DNA from: Streptomyces sp. Isolate_45
Lineage (GTDB): Bacteria; Actinomycetota; Actinomycetes; Streptomycetales; Streptomycetaceae
DNA: 64,000 nt
Direction: 5' to 3'
Assembly (NCBI RefSeq): GCF_024721315.2
Contig: NZ_JANFAK020000032.1
Span: 1 to 64,000 of the forward strand
The notes beneath the pieces were generated by a model that was not told the origin of the DNA, ran no database searches, and saw only the letters and a program-made list of their open reading frames with translations. A program made the position numbers and the translations under genes. Below are positions 32,483-43,359 of this stretch, piece by piece (the first letter of the stretch is position 1; each line of letters opens with the position of its first letter).

Positions 32483-33205
32483 ATGAGACTGCTCAGTGAA
32501 TGGGAGATGGCCGGACACCTCGGCGCCGCGCTCGGCTTCGGCGCGCTGATCGGCCTGGAACGGCAGTGGCGGGCCCGGCTCGCGGGACTGCGTACGAACG
32601 CCCTGGTCGCGGGCGGGGCCGCGCTGTTCGTGCTGCTCTCGCGGTACGGGTTCCTCGGGAGCGTCTCCGAGGTGACCTACGACGGCTCCCGGGTCGCCGC
32701 CCAGGTCGTCTCCGGGATCGGCTTCCTCGGCGCCGGAGTGATCATGCGGGACGGGCTCGGCGTCCGGGGCCTGAACACGGCCGCCACCCTGTGGTGCTCG
32801 GCGGCCGTGGGCTGCCTCGCGGGTACGGGCCTGTTCGTCCTGGCCGCCTTCGGCACGGCGGGCGTGGTGGGGACCAACCTCCTGCTGCGCCCGCTGGGCC
32901 GGCGCCTGGACCGCGAGCCGCGCGGCGGGGCGGAGGTGGCGGCCGACTACCACTTCGAGGCGGTGTGCCTGGAGGCGGAGGAGGCCCGCGTCCGCCACCG
33001 GGTGGTGGACGCGCTGGGCCGGCCCGGGTACCAGCTGCGGGAGATCCGCAGCCAGGACGGGCCGGCCGGCGGCCTGGTCACCGTATCGGCGCTGCTGACC
33101 GCCGAGGGGACGCGGGGCCGGACGTTGGAGGAGGCCGTGAGCAGCCTCTCGCTCGACCCGGCGGTCTCGGCGGTCGGCTGGTCGGTGCTGCCGGACCGGG
33201 CGTGA
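32483..33205 (+). CDS. mgtC: MgtC/SapB family membrane protein
   Basis: A 240-residue protein with four or five N-terminal membrane segments and a soluble C-terminal ACT-like domain. Motifs GFGALIGLERQWRARLAGLRTNALVAGGAALFV (in two parts), SGIGFLGAGVIMRDGLGVRGLNTAATLWCSAAVG are diagnostic for MgtC, a factor linked to growth in low Mg2+ and, in Salmonella, to inhibition of F-type ATP synthase. It has a good ribosome site (AAAGGAGG) and is co-transcribed with mgtA, as in other bacteria. Its stop lies 7 bp from the convergent ngcG stop. Confidence 0.9.
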   Translation: MRLLSEWEMAGHLGAALGFGALIGLERQWRARLAGLRTNALVAGGAALFVLLSRYGFLGSVSEVTYDGSRVAAQVVSGIGFLGAGVIMRDGLGVRGLNTAATLWCSAAVGCLAGTGLFVLAAFGTAGVVGTNLLLRPLGRRLDREPRGGAEVAADYHFEAVCLEAEEARVRHRVVDALGRPGYQLREIRSQDGPAGGLVTVSALLTAEGTRGRTLEEAVSSLSLDPAVSAVGWSVLPDRA

Positions 33206-33212
33206 GCCGCCG

Positions 33213-34139
33213 CTACTTGAGGGTCGCGGAGGTCAGTCCCGCCTGGATCTGGCGCTGGAAGGACAGGTAGACCACCAGCATCGGGATCATCGCGATGGTC
33301 ACGCCGGCGAACAGCACCGGCAGGTCCGTCTCGTACCCCATCTGGTACTGGAGTTGGATCAGGCCCTGGGTGAGCATGTACCGCTCGGGGTCCGATCCGC
33401 TCTGGGGCTGCATCAGCACGGAGGGCAGGATGTACTGGTTCCACTGGCCCAGGACATTGAATATCCCCACGCTGATCAGGCCGGGCTTGGCCATCGGCAG
33501 CATCACCTGGAAGAAGATCCGGGTGTCGGAGGCCCCGTCGATCACCGCCGCCTCGTGCACCGCCGTCGGCAGGGTGCGGAAGAAGGAGTGCATGAAGAAG
33601 ACGGTGAACGGCATCGAGTAGGCGACGTAGACGAGGATCAGACCCTGGTAGCTGTTCAGCATGTCCAGGCGCTTGACCATGAAGAACAACGGGACCAGCG
33701 CCAGGAACACCGGGAACATGGCCCCGCTGACGAAGAAGTAGTAGATGATCCGGTTGCCCTTGAAGGGGTACCGGGCCAGGACGTACGCCGCCATGGAACC
33801 CAGCAGCATGGTGAGCGGCACCGAGAACACCATCACGATGAGCGTGTTGGTGAAGTAGTCGCCGATGCCCTTGTCCCAGGCGCGCCCGAAGGCGTCGAAG
33901 TTCCAGTTCGAGGGCCAGCTGAGGGCCGATCCGCCGATCTGCGAGTCCGTCTTGAAGGACCCGAGCGTCAGCCAGATCAGCGGCAGGACGATCAGTATCG
34001 CCCAGACGGCCAGGAAGCCGTGCGAGAAGACGTTGAGCACCATGCCGTCGGAGGTGCGGCTCCCGCCCCCCTTGGGGCGGCCGCTGCCGCCGGACTTCTC
34101 GGCCGCGGCCTCACCGGGGGCCTTGATCACTGTGGTCAT
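33213..34139 (-). CDS. ngcG: Carbohydrate ABC transporter permease NgcG
   Basis: A 308-residue MalG-type permease with six membrane segments and the EAA coupling motif EAAVIDGASDTRIFFQVMLPMAKPG. A 30-residue charged N-terminal tail (GGSGRPKGGGSR) precedes the first helix. It pairs with NgcF and with the binding protein NgcE to import N,N'-diacetylchitobiose or GlcNAc, a use known for Streptomyces NgcEFG. ATG at 34139, 12 bases after the ngcF stop. The operon has no ATPase gene; these importers normally share the multitask ATPase MsiK encoded elsewhere. Confidence 0.87.
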   Translation of the reverse strand: MTTVIKAPGEAAAEKSGGSGRPKGGGSRTSDGMVLNVFSHGFLAVWAILIVLPLIWLTLGSFKTDSQIGGSALSWPSNWNFDAFGRAWDKGIGDYFTNTLIVMVFSVPLTMLLGSMAAYVLARYPFKGNRIIYYFFVSGAMFPVFLALVPLFFMVKRLDMLNSYQGLILVYVAYSMPFTVFFMHSFFRTLPTAVHEAAVIDGASDTRIFFQVMLPMAKPGLISVGIFNVLGQWNQYILPSVLMQPQSGSDPERYMLTQGLIQLQYQMGYETDLPVLFAGVTIAMIPMLVVYLSFQRQIQAGLTSATLK

Positions 34140-34151
34140 CGTGTCTCCCGC

Positions 34152-35096
34152 TCAGAACTCGATGCGCTCGCGGCGGGTGGCGCGCAGCGTGACAAGGGAA
34201 AGGATCAGGGTCAGGATCAGCATGACCACGCCCATGGCGCAGGCGTATCCGCTCTTGCCGAAGTAGAGGAAGTTGCGCATCAGGACCGTGGCCATGACCT
34301 CGCTGTGGTGGTCGGGTCCGCCGCCGAACTGGCCCGAGGTCATGGTCGACACGAGGACGAACATGTCCATCGCGGCGATGCCCAGGTAGACCGCCGAGGT
34401 CTGTACGGAGTCCCAGAGCAGCGGCAGCGTGACCTTGACGAAGGTCTGGGCGCGGCCGGCGCCGTCCAGCAGGGCGGCCTCGTAGATGTCCCTCGGTACG
34501 GACTGCATGGCCGCCGAGAAGAGGACCAGGTAGAAGCCGACGCCGTGCCACACGACCACGAGCAGCAGGCACCAGAGCACCAGGTCGGGCTCGTTGAGCC
34601 ATTCGATGGGGTGGGCCGGGTCGACGACGCCGATCCGGGTGAGGAAGCCGTTCAGCAGGCCGCCCTCGTCACTGCGGTACACGGCGCCGAACAGCACCGC
34701 GAGGATGGCGAGGGAGAGGACCTGCGGGAAGAAGTAGACGATCTTGTAGAAGGCCGATCCTCGCACCCCTCTGACACCACCGGCCCCGCTGCGCCCTCCC
34801 GCGTTCACCATGAAGGCGAAGAAGAGGGCGAGCAGGATGGTGACCGCGGGGACGAACACCAGGAGCAGCAGGTTGTGCCACAGGGCCCCGAGGAAGACCT
34901 CGTCCTTCATCAGCGCCGAGTAGTTGTCCAGCCCGACGAGCTCGAACGTCGGTGACTGGCCCGACCAGTTGGTGAAGGAATAGCCGAACGTCTGGATGTA
35001 CGGCCAGATGACGAAGGTCAGGTACAGCGCGAGGGGCAGGACGAGGAATCCGGCGATGAAGCCGCCCCGTCCCCTGCTCGTGGCTACTTGGCTCAT
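34152..35096 (-). CDS. ngcF: Carbohydrate ABC transporter permease NgcF
   Basis: A 314-residue MalF-type permease, six membrane segments, with the EAA loop YEAALLDGAGRAQTFVKVTLPLLWDS. The N-terminus (MSQVATSRGRGGFIAGFLVLP) leads straight into helix 1. ATG 35096 is chosen; the frame runs open into ngcE's end but only this start fits the family and has GGGACGG upstream. Second gene of ngcEFG. Confidence 0.87.
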   Translation of the reverse strand: MSQVATSRGRGGFIAGFLVLPLALYLTFVIWPYIQTFGYSFTNWSGQSPTFELVGLDNYSALMKDEVFLGALWHNLLLLVFVPAVTILLALFFAFMVNAGGRSGAGGVRGVRGSAFYKIVYFFPQVLSLAILAVLFGAVYRSDEGGLLNGFLTRIGVVDPAHPIEWLNEPDLVLWCLLLVVVWHGVGFYLVLFSAAMQSVPRDIYEAALLDGAGRAQTFVKVTLPLLWDSVQTSAVYLGIAAMDMFVLVSTMTSGQFGGGPDHHSEVMATVLMRNFLYFGKSGYACAMGVVMLILTLILSLVTLRATRRERIEF

Positions 35097-35139
35097 GGTG
35101 TCCGTCCCTGATGGTTCCGGGTGCCCGGTGGACGCGGTG

Positions 35140-36591
35140 TCAGCTTCGCTTGTTGTTCTTGGCATTCGGGTCCTTGGCCGCCTTGTCCACCGCGGCCTGG
35201 GCCCGCTTGATCCATTCCTTGGGCTGGATGCGCTGGGCCATCAGCTCGTTGGACGCGTTCTCGATCTCGGTGCCCATCTCGCTGTACCACTCGGTGTACA
35301 GGTAGTTGAACGTGTTGTCCCCGGCGCCCTTGAGGGCCTCGACGGCGGACTGGGTGCCGGGCCGCAGCTTGACGCCGGGGTCCACTCCGTCCTTGACGAC
35401 GGTGAGCGAGTTGGCCTGCTGCGCGAAGATCGTCGACCATTCGCGGGACAGCATCGAGCGCAGGAACTCCAGGCCACCGGCCTTGTTGGCGGCCTTCTCC
35501 GGGACGATGAAGGGCTCGCCGGCGCCGGCCCGGATGGCCTCGACGGGGAGCTTGCTGTCGGCCAGTACGGGCATCGGCAGGAACTTCATGTCGAAGTCCT
35601 CCGGGGTCTGCTTCAGCTGCTCGTTCTCCAGCCAGGAACCGGAGGGGATGAAGGCGGCCTTGTACTGGTTCCAGGCGGTCTGGGACTCCGTGTGGGTGAG
35701 GCCGTTGGTGCCCGGCATCAGGAGGCCCTTCTCGACGACCTCGTAGACCGCCTCGACCGCGGCCAGGGCCGCCGGGTTGCCCTCGAAGGCGTTCGGCTCC
35801 AGGTTGTCGATGGCCTTCATGGCCTCCAGACCGCCCTTCTTGGCGATCAGGTCCATGATGACGACGTTGATGTAGTACGGGTACTTGCCCTGGTGGGCGA
35901 GGCCGCCGATGCCGGCCTCCTTGGCCTTGGCGCACACGGCGAGGAACTCGTCCCAGGTCTTCGGCGCCGTCCAGCCCTTCTCCTTGAAGAGCTTGCCGGA
36001 GTACCAGAGGCCGAAGACGGTGTAGACGTAGTTCAGGGCGACGAACTTGCCGCCCTGGGTGCCCTGTTCGATCGTGCCCTTGATGAGGGTGTCGCGCACC
36101 TTCTTGGCGGGGTCGTCGAGGGAGGGGGCGTCGAGCACCTGCGTGAGGTCGGCGAGCTGGCCGCCCTTGAAGAGCACGTCCAGCTTGATCTGCTGGGCGC
36201 CGGCGTCGTCGACGACGTCCGGCGGGTTGCCGCCGTTGAAGCGCGGCTGGAGTTTGGCTGTGATCTCCTGGGTGCCGAGGTGGGAGCTGGTGGTGCCCCA
36301 CTTCTTGTCGAAGGCGGCTTCCCAGGCCTTGGCGTAGTCGTCACCGAATCCGCCCTTGAATACGACCACCTCCAGCTTGCCGCCCTTCGCGACGCCGAAG
36401 GGGTTCTCCGGGGAGGTGGCGGCCTTGGACTCGTTGCCCTTCGGGGCCGCCTCGCCGCCGGAGGCGCACGCGGACAGGAAGCTCATCGTCGGGACGGCGA
36501 TCAGGCCGAGTGCCGCGGAGCGCTTGATCAGGTCCCGGCGGCCGAGGCCCTCACCGGTGCTGTTCTCGCCGTGGGCGGAGGTGGATCCCAT
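35140..36591 (-). CDS. ngcE: N-acetylglucosamine/diacetylchitobiose-binding lipoprotein NgcE
   Basis: A 483-residue extracellular solute-binding protein (family 1). The signal peptide is a Tat lipoprotein type: GRRDLIKRS twin arginines, hydrophobic core AALGLIAVPTMSF and lipobox LSAC. The mature domain has VVFKGGFGDDYAKAWEAAF and AGEPFIVPEKAANKAGGLEFLRSML, as in NgcE. The start is ATG 36591 (MGSTSAHG) with GCGAGGA upstream. Synteny with acnA and rok7B7 agrees with ngcEFG of S. coelicolor. A promoter and candidate DasR site lie about 140 bp upstream. Confidence 0.88.
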   Translation of the reverse strand: MGSTSAHGENSTGEGLGRRDLIKRSAALGLIAVPTMSFLSACASGGEAAPKGNESKAATSPENPFGVAKGGKLEVVVFKGGFGDDYAKAWEAAFDKKWGTTSSHLGTQEITAKLQPRFNGGNPPDVVDDAGAQQIKLDVLFKGGQLADLTQVLDAPSLDDPAKKVRDTLIKGTIEQGTQGGKFVALNYVYTVFGLWYSGKLFKEKGWTAPKTWDEFLAVCAKAKEAGIGGLAHQGKYPYYINVVIMDLIAKKGGLEAMKAIDNLEPNAFEGNPAALAAVEAVYEVVEKGLLMPGTNGLTHTESQTAWNQYKAAFIPSGSWLENEQLKQTPEDFDMKFLPMPVLADSKLPVEAIRAGAGEPFIVPEKAANKAGGLEFLRSMLSREWSTIFAQQANSLTVVKDGVDPGVKLRPGTQSAVEALKGAGDNTFNYLYTEWYSEMGTEIENASNELMAQRIQPKEWIKRAQAAVDKAAKDPNAKNNKRS

Positions 36592-36847
36592 GCTCAAGTC
36601 CTCGCCTTCGTCAGGAGTGTGAAGGCGGCGGGAAGACACGGCAGTTCCCGTGCATGCGGCATCGCCGCAGGTCCCCGCCGTCCCCCGGTCCGGAGCCGCT
36701 CATTTCGCGGTGGTCCGGACGGGCACAGGTATAGTCCACTTCCGCTCGGCTGAGCAAGATCGCGCACAAGGATCGTCCCCGGCTTTTCCGAGTTGAGACC
36801 TCACCGTCACCTGGCCTGCTCCCCCAGGAGAGCCCCGAGCAAACGGA
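36592..36847 (-). promoter_or_regulatory. ngcE promoter region
   Basis: Gene-free region between ngcE and the acnA terminator. On the minus strand TTGCTC (36757-36752), an 18-base spacer and TATACC (36733-36728) form a plausible housekeeping promoter with a leader of about 130 nt. No other gene is evident. Confidence 0.5.
36725..36740. promoter_or_regulatory. Candidate DasR-responsive element (dre)
   Basis: ACAGGTATAGTCCACT matches the dre consensus ACTGGTCTAGACCAGT at 13 of 16 positions (allowing the known G/C degeneracy at positions 2 and 15). It covers the proposed -10 box of the ngcE promoter, where binding of the GlcN-6-P-sensing repressor DasR would block transcription. Confidence 0.5.
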
Positions 36848-36881
36848 AGGGCCGTATCCCCTTGTACGGGGATACGGCCCT
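36848..36881 (-). terminator. Terminator of acnA
   Basis: AGGGCCGTATCCCC (36848-36861) pairs with GGGGATACGGCCCT (36868-36881), a perfect 14-bp stem with a 6-base loop, 42 bp after the acnA stop. Confidence 0.85.
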
Positions 36882-36922
36882 ATGGTGCCGATCGCGGGCG
36901 GATCGCTCCGCCCGGCGCGCCC

Positions 36923-39742
<2,820 letters not shown>

Positions 39743-39767
39743 GGGACGGCTGCGGTACGCCTTGGGC

Positions 39768-39791
39768 AGTTATCTCGATGTCGAGATAACT
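39768..39791. promoter_or_regulatory. 24-bp palindrome upstream of acnA
   Basis: AGTTATCTCGA-TG-TCGAGATAACT has perfect 11-bp arms and ends at the LacI gene stop. Its inner 18 bp (TATCTCGA..TCGAGATA) resembles operators of urate-type MarR regulators. TamR of this class is reported to control aconitase in S. coelicolor. Assignment to TamR is inference. Confidence 0.55.
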
Positions 39792-40793
39792 CTAGTACAT
39801 GTCCGGGGGAAGGGACGAGGCACGCACCCTCAGTCCTGCCCCCACCGTGCGCTGACCCGGGGATTCCGCATGCCCTGATTCGATCAGTGTGACCAGCGCG
39901 GACACCGCCGTCACGGCAATCCGCTCGGGGCACAGCGTGACGGTCGTCACGGGAGGTTCGGACGCCTCGTACGCGGGATCCTCGCTCGCGCAGACCAGAA
40001 GCAGGTCCCGGGGCGTGCGGATCCCGTGGCGCTCGGCGGCGGCCAGCACCTGGCGGCCGCCCGGGTCATACACGCTGTAGACGGCGTCGGGACGGCCCGG
40101 CGCGGCGAAAGCGGCGTCGAAGGCGCGCCCCGCCGTGTCCTCGGGGTCGAAGAGGACGATCCGGGCCTTGCGGCCGCGCTCCGCGCACCACTGTTCGTAG
40201 GCCGAGGTGACGGCCCCGGTGTAGAACTCCCGGCCGTAGCCCGAGTGCAGGGCGATCCGTCGGGCCCCGGACGCGGCGAGGTGGTCCAGCACCTCGCGGG
40301 TGGTGGCGGCGTGGTCGTTGTCCACCCATATGTCACCGGGGCGCGGGTCGGTGGGGCGGCCGTCGAAGACCACCGGGAGTCCGCGCGCCCGCAGGGCCCG
40401 CAGCACCCGGTCGCCGTCCGGGCTGTCGAGCAGCAGCATCCCGTCGACGGCGAGGGTGTGCCAGAGGGGCTCGGCGCCCCGGTCGGCGGGCAGGGTGGTC
40501 AGCGCGTAGCCGCGGGCGTGGGCGGCGGAGGTTGCGGCGGTGAGCAGGCGGGAGAAGTAGGCGACCCCGGCGAAGTCCCACGCCGAGCCGGCGTAGGTGG
40601 TGACGGCCACGCCGAGGGTGCGGGTACGGGGGCCGCGGCGGGCTCCGTACCCGAGGGCGGCGGCGGTCTCGCGAACCCGGCGGCGGGTGCCCTCGCCGAG
40701 CCGGCCGGTGCCGTTGAGGGCGTGCGAGACGGTCGCGGTGGAGACCTCGGCGGCGCGCGCGATGTCGGCGATGGTCGGTCCCGGTCCAGGCAC
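39792..40793 (-). CDS. LacI-family transcriptional regulator
   Basis: A 333-residue repressor: N-terminal helix-turn-helix TIADIARAAEVSTATVSHALNGTGRLGEGTRRRV (in two parts) and hinge, then a periplasmic-binding-like ligand domain (TLGVAVTTYAGSAWDF, GMLLLDSPDGDRVL, VDNDHAATTREVLDHLAASGARRIA). GTG 40793 puts the helix-turn-helix in its usual place. The frame stays open for another 71 codons upstream, encoding a Gln/Pro-rich stretch, but that would overlap the divergent gene. The ligand is unknown; the divergent amidohydrolase gene is the obvious target. Confidence 0.85.
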   Translation of the reverse strand: MPGPGPTIADIARAAEVSTATVSHALNGTGRLGEGTRRRVRETAAALGYGARRGPRTRTLGVAVTTYAGSAWDFAGVAYFSRLLTAATSAAHARGYALTTLPADRGAEPLWHTLAVDGMLLLDSPDGDRVLRALRARGLPVVFDGRPTDPRPGDIWVDNDHAATTREVLDHLAASGARRIALHSGYGREFYTGAVTSAYEQWCAERGRKARIVLFDPEDTAGRAFDAAFAAPGRPDAVYSVYDPGGRQVLAAAERHGIRTPRDLLLVCASEDPAYEASEPPVTTVTLCPERIAVTAVSALVTLIESGHAESPGQRTVGAGLRVRASSLPPDMY

Positions 40794-40996
40794 GCGGCCA
40801 TCGTACGGATGGATGGGTGGGTGGGTGGCGGGGGGCGGCGGCTGGTGGTGCTGCGGCGGGGGCTGCGGCGGCGGCGCGGGCTGCTGCTGCTGCTGCGGAA
40901 TCCGTCGGGCGGGACGGGTACTGGTTACGGGCTTAATCAAGGAGTGTCCTGTCCTCGCCACATCCACCGATCCCTTCTGTTCCGTTCGGAGCGGCC
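40794..40996. promoter_or_regulatory. Divergent promoter region with simple repeats
   Basis: The region between the LacI and amidohydrolase genes contains GGAT/GGGT runs (40807-40824) and five CTG units (40881-40895). The rest is GGC-rich. A TTACGGGCTTAATCAAGG near 40925 is the only AT-rich part and may hold the amidohydrolase promoter. No clear LacI palindrome was found. Confidence 0.35.
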
Positions 40997-43018
40997 ATGA
41001 CGACACCTCTGCCCCTGCCCCGCCCCACCTCCTCCGCTTCCGCGCCCACGTCCGCGCCCGTGTTGCCGACCGCGTCCGCCCCGCCCTCCGCCCCGTCCGC
41101 CGCCCTGTCGCGGCGCGGGCTCCTCGCGGCGGCCGGCGCGGCGGGGGCGGCGGGACTGCTCGGTGCGGTCGCGACGCCCGCCGCGGCGGCGACTTCGGGC
41201 TCCTCGGGGCGCGCTTCGGCGGCTCTGGTCATCCACAACGCCCGGGTGTTCACCGGGGTGGAGCAGGACGGCCCGGGGGGCACGGGTGGCACGGCCCGGT
41301 CGGTGGCGGTCGGGCGGGACGGCCGGATCCTGGCCGTGGGGCCGGACGCGGCGCTGCGCCGGTACGTCGGCCGGGACACCGAGACGGTGGACGCGCGCGG
41401 GAACACCGTGATGAGCGGCATCCACGACGGCCACGTGCACCCGCTGGGCGCCGGCGACCGGTCGCTGCGGCCCTCGCTGGAGGGAGCGGAGACCACGGAG
41501 GTCGAGCTGCGGGCGATCCTCACCGGTTTCCTCGCGGACACCGGGGGCGCGGCGGCGGAGCCGGACCGCTGGCTGGTGGTGGAGGACTGGAACCCGGTAG
41601 GGCTGCTGCCGACCGGAACCGTCCCGCACCACTCCCTGCTGGACGCGCTGGCGACCCGGCGGCCCGTGATCCTGGTCGGCGGCGACGGGCACAACCTGTG
41701 GGCGAACCGGCGGGCCCTGGACATCGCCGGCGTCACCGCCGCGACCCCCGATCCGGTGGGCGGCCGGATCGTGAGGGGTCCGGACGGGCTGCCGACCGGC
41801 GTGTTCAAGGACGACGCCCAGGACCTGGTGAAGCGGCACGTGCCGGAGCCCTCCCGGGCGGAACTCGTCGCGGCCTGCGCCGCGGTGCTGGAGCTGGCGG
41901 CGGCCTCCGGGGTCACGACCATGATGGACGCCCTGGTGGGCCGGCACGAGCTGGACCTCTACCGGGAGTTGGCGGGGGCCGGCCGGCTGCCGCAGCGGAT
42001 CGTCCCGGCGATCCGGCTCGACGCCGCGCAGGCGAAGGACCCGTCGGCCGCGCTCGCGTACGCGCGGGGGCTGCGGCGGGAGTTCGAGGGGGTGCCGGGC
42101 CTGCGGTTCGGGATGGTGAAGGTGTTCCTGGACGGGGTGATCGAGCACCCGGCGCAGACGGCCGCGCTGCTGGAGCCGTACCTGGACGGGGCGGGGAAGC
42201 CGACGGCGAACCGCGGCGAGCTGTACACCTCGGCGGCGGACTACGGCCGGCTGACCGCGGCCTTCAACGCGGCGGGATGGCAGATGCACGCCCACGGGTT
42301 GGGCGACCGGGCGGTCCGCACCGCCTTGGACGGGTACGCGTACGCGCGCCGGGCGACCGGGCTGCGGGATCCGCGCAACGCGGTGGCGCACCTCCAGCTC
42401 GTGGACCCGGCCGACCTGCGGCGCTTCGCGCAACTCGGCGTGACGGCCTGCATGCAGCTCCAGTGGGCGGCGCGGGACACCTGGACGATGGAGGCGCTGC
42501 TGCCGTACATCGGACCGCGACGGCACCGGTGGATGTACCCGGCGCGCAGCCTGGAGCGGGCCGGGGCGCGCCTGTCCGGCGGCTCCGACTGGCCCGTGGA
42601 CGCCCTCCAGGTGTGGAACCAGCTGCGTACGGCGATCGACCGGCAGGGCGCCCACGGTTCGGGGCCGCTGTACCGGGAGCTGGAGGGACTGGAGCGGAGC
42701 AGCGTACTGCGGATGCACACCTCCGGGACCGCGTGGCAACTGCGCCAGGAGGGGCTGACGGGGACGGTGGAGCGGGGCCGGGCGGCGGACCTGGTCGTCC
42801 TGGACCGCGACGTGACGCGCTGCCCGGTGGCCGACATCAGCGGCACGGAGGTACGACTGACCCTGGTCGGCGGTCGGGTGGTGCACGACGCGGATTCGGC
42901 GGCGGGGAAGGCGGCTTCGGCCCGGGCGGCGGCCCGGCCGGCGTCGGGTCCGCGCCCCGTCTCGGCGACGGCGGTCCACGGCGGCCGTCACCGCGCCTGC
43001 GGCTGCGCGACGGGCTGA
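40997..43018 (+). CDS. Tat-exported amidohydrolase (YtcJ-like, Amidohydro_3)
   Basis: A 673-residue exported metal-dependent hydrolase. After a 35-residue Ser/Ala/Pro lead, the Tat signal SRRGLLAAAGAAGAAGLLG ends near ATPAAAA. The amidohydrolase core has the metal-binding SGIHDGHVHPLGAG (HxH), GGDGHNLWAN, FLDGVIEHPAQT, QMHAHGLGDRAV and GSDWPVDALQVWNQ. The YtcJ-like subgroup hydrolyses amides or formamides of unknown natural type. The C-terminus ends unusually in a Cys/His-containing tail (GGRHRACGCATG). Divergent from a LacI regulator that probably controls it. Confidence 0.82.
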   Translation: MTTPLPLPRPTSSASAPTSAPVLPTASAPPSAPSAALSRRGLLAAAGAAGAAGLLGAVATPAAAATSGSSGRASAALVIHNARVFTGVEQDGPGGTGGTARSVAVGRDGRILAVGPDAALRRYVGRDTETVDARGNTVMSGIHDGHVHPLGAGDRSLRPSLEGAETTEVELRAILTGFLADTGGAAAEPDRWLVVEDWNPVGLLPTGTVPHHSLLDALATRRPVILVGGDGHNLWANRRALDIAGVTAATPDPVGGRIVRGPDGLPTGVFKDDAQDLVKRHVPEPSRAELVAACAAVLELAAASGVTTMMDALVGRHELDLYRELAGAGRLPQRIVPAIRLDAAQAKDPSAALAYARGLRREFEGVPGLRFGMVKVFLDGVIEHPAQTAALLEPYLDGAGKPTANRGELYTSAADYGRLTAAFNAAGWQMHAHGLGDRAVRTALDGYAYARRATGLRDPRNAVAHLQLVDPADLRRFAQLGVTACMQLQWAARDTWTMEALLPYIGPRRHRWMYPARSLERAGARLSGGSDWPVDALQVWNQLRTAIDRQGAHGSGPLYRELEGLERSSVLRMHTSGTAWQLRQEGLTGTVERGRAADLVVLDRDVTRCPVADISGTEVRLTLVGGRVVHDADSAAGKAASARAAARPASGPRPVSATAVHGGRHRACGCATG

Positions 43019-43024
43019 GCCGCC

Positions 43025-43055
43025 GGGGGCGGGCGGGCGCGTGGCGCCCGCCCCC
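43025..43055 (+). terminator. Hairpin after the amidohydrolase gene
   Basis: GGGGGCGGGC (43025-43034) pairs with GCCCGCCCCC (43046-43055), 6 bp after the stop codon. Confidence 0.65.
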
Positions 43056-43058
43056 TGC

Positions 43059-43088
43059 GGCTTCGGCTTCGGCTTCGGCTTCGGCTTC
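43059..43088. repeat. Five tandem GGCTTC hexamers
   Basis: Five perfect copies of GGCTTC lie in the 341-bp gap between the amidohydrolase and HTH-MurA genes. They are outside any supported gene. The rest of the gap (43089-43330) shows nothing recognisable except short Pro-coding frames that look like chance ORFs. Confidence 0.85.
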
Positions 43089-43332
43089 GACACGGTCTGC
43101 GCAATAGGACCCCGTATGCGGCATATCGCACGACACGCCATCCGGAGCCGAACGGGCGGCCGGCCCAACTCCGCGACATGCCTGGGGAACAGCGGCTCGA
43201 CGCCCACCCGCACCCCCGCCCACACCCTGCCCGCACCCCCTCCCGCCTCACCGGACGCACCCGCCACACGGCGAGGCGGGGAGCGAATCTGACGGTCGGT
43301 AACACCCGTCTGCCACACCCAGCGCGAGCGGC

Positions 43333-43349
43333 ATCTCATATCTGAGATA
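43333..43349. promoter_or_regulatory. Palindrome at the HTH-MurA promoter
   Basis: ATCTCA-TATC-TGAGAT (43333-43348) is a perfect inverted repeat, nested with TATCT-G-AGATA (43339-43349), 11 bp before the ATG of the HTH-MurA fusion. It is a natural operator candidate for the fusion's own DNA-binding domain. Confidence 0.5.
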
Positions 43350-43359
43350 CCGTGCACCC

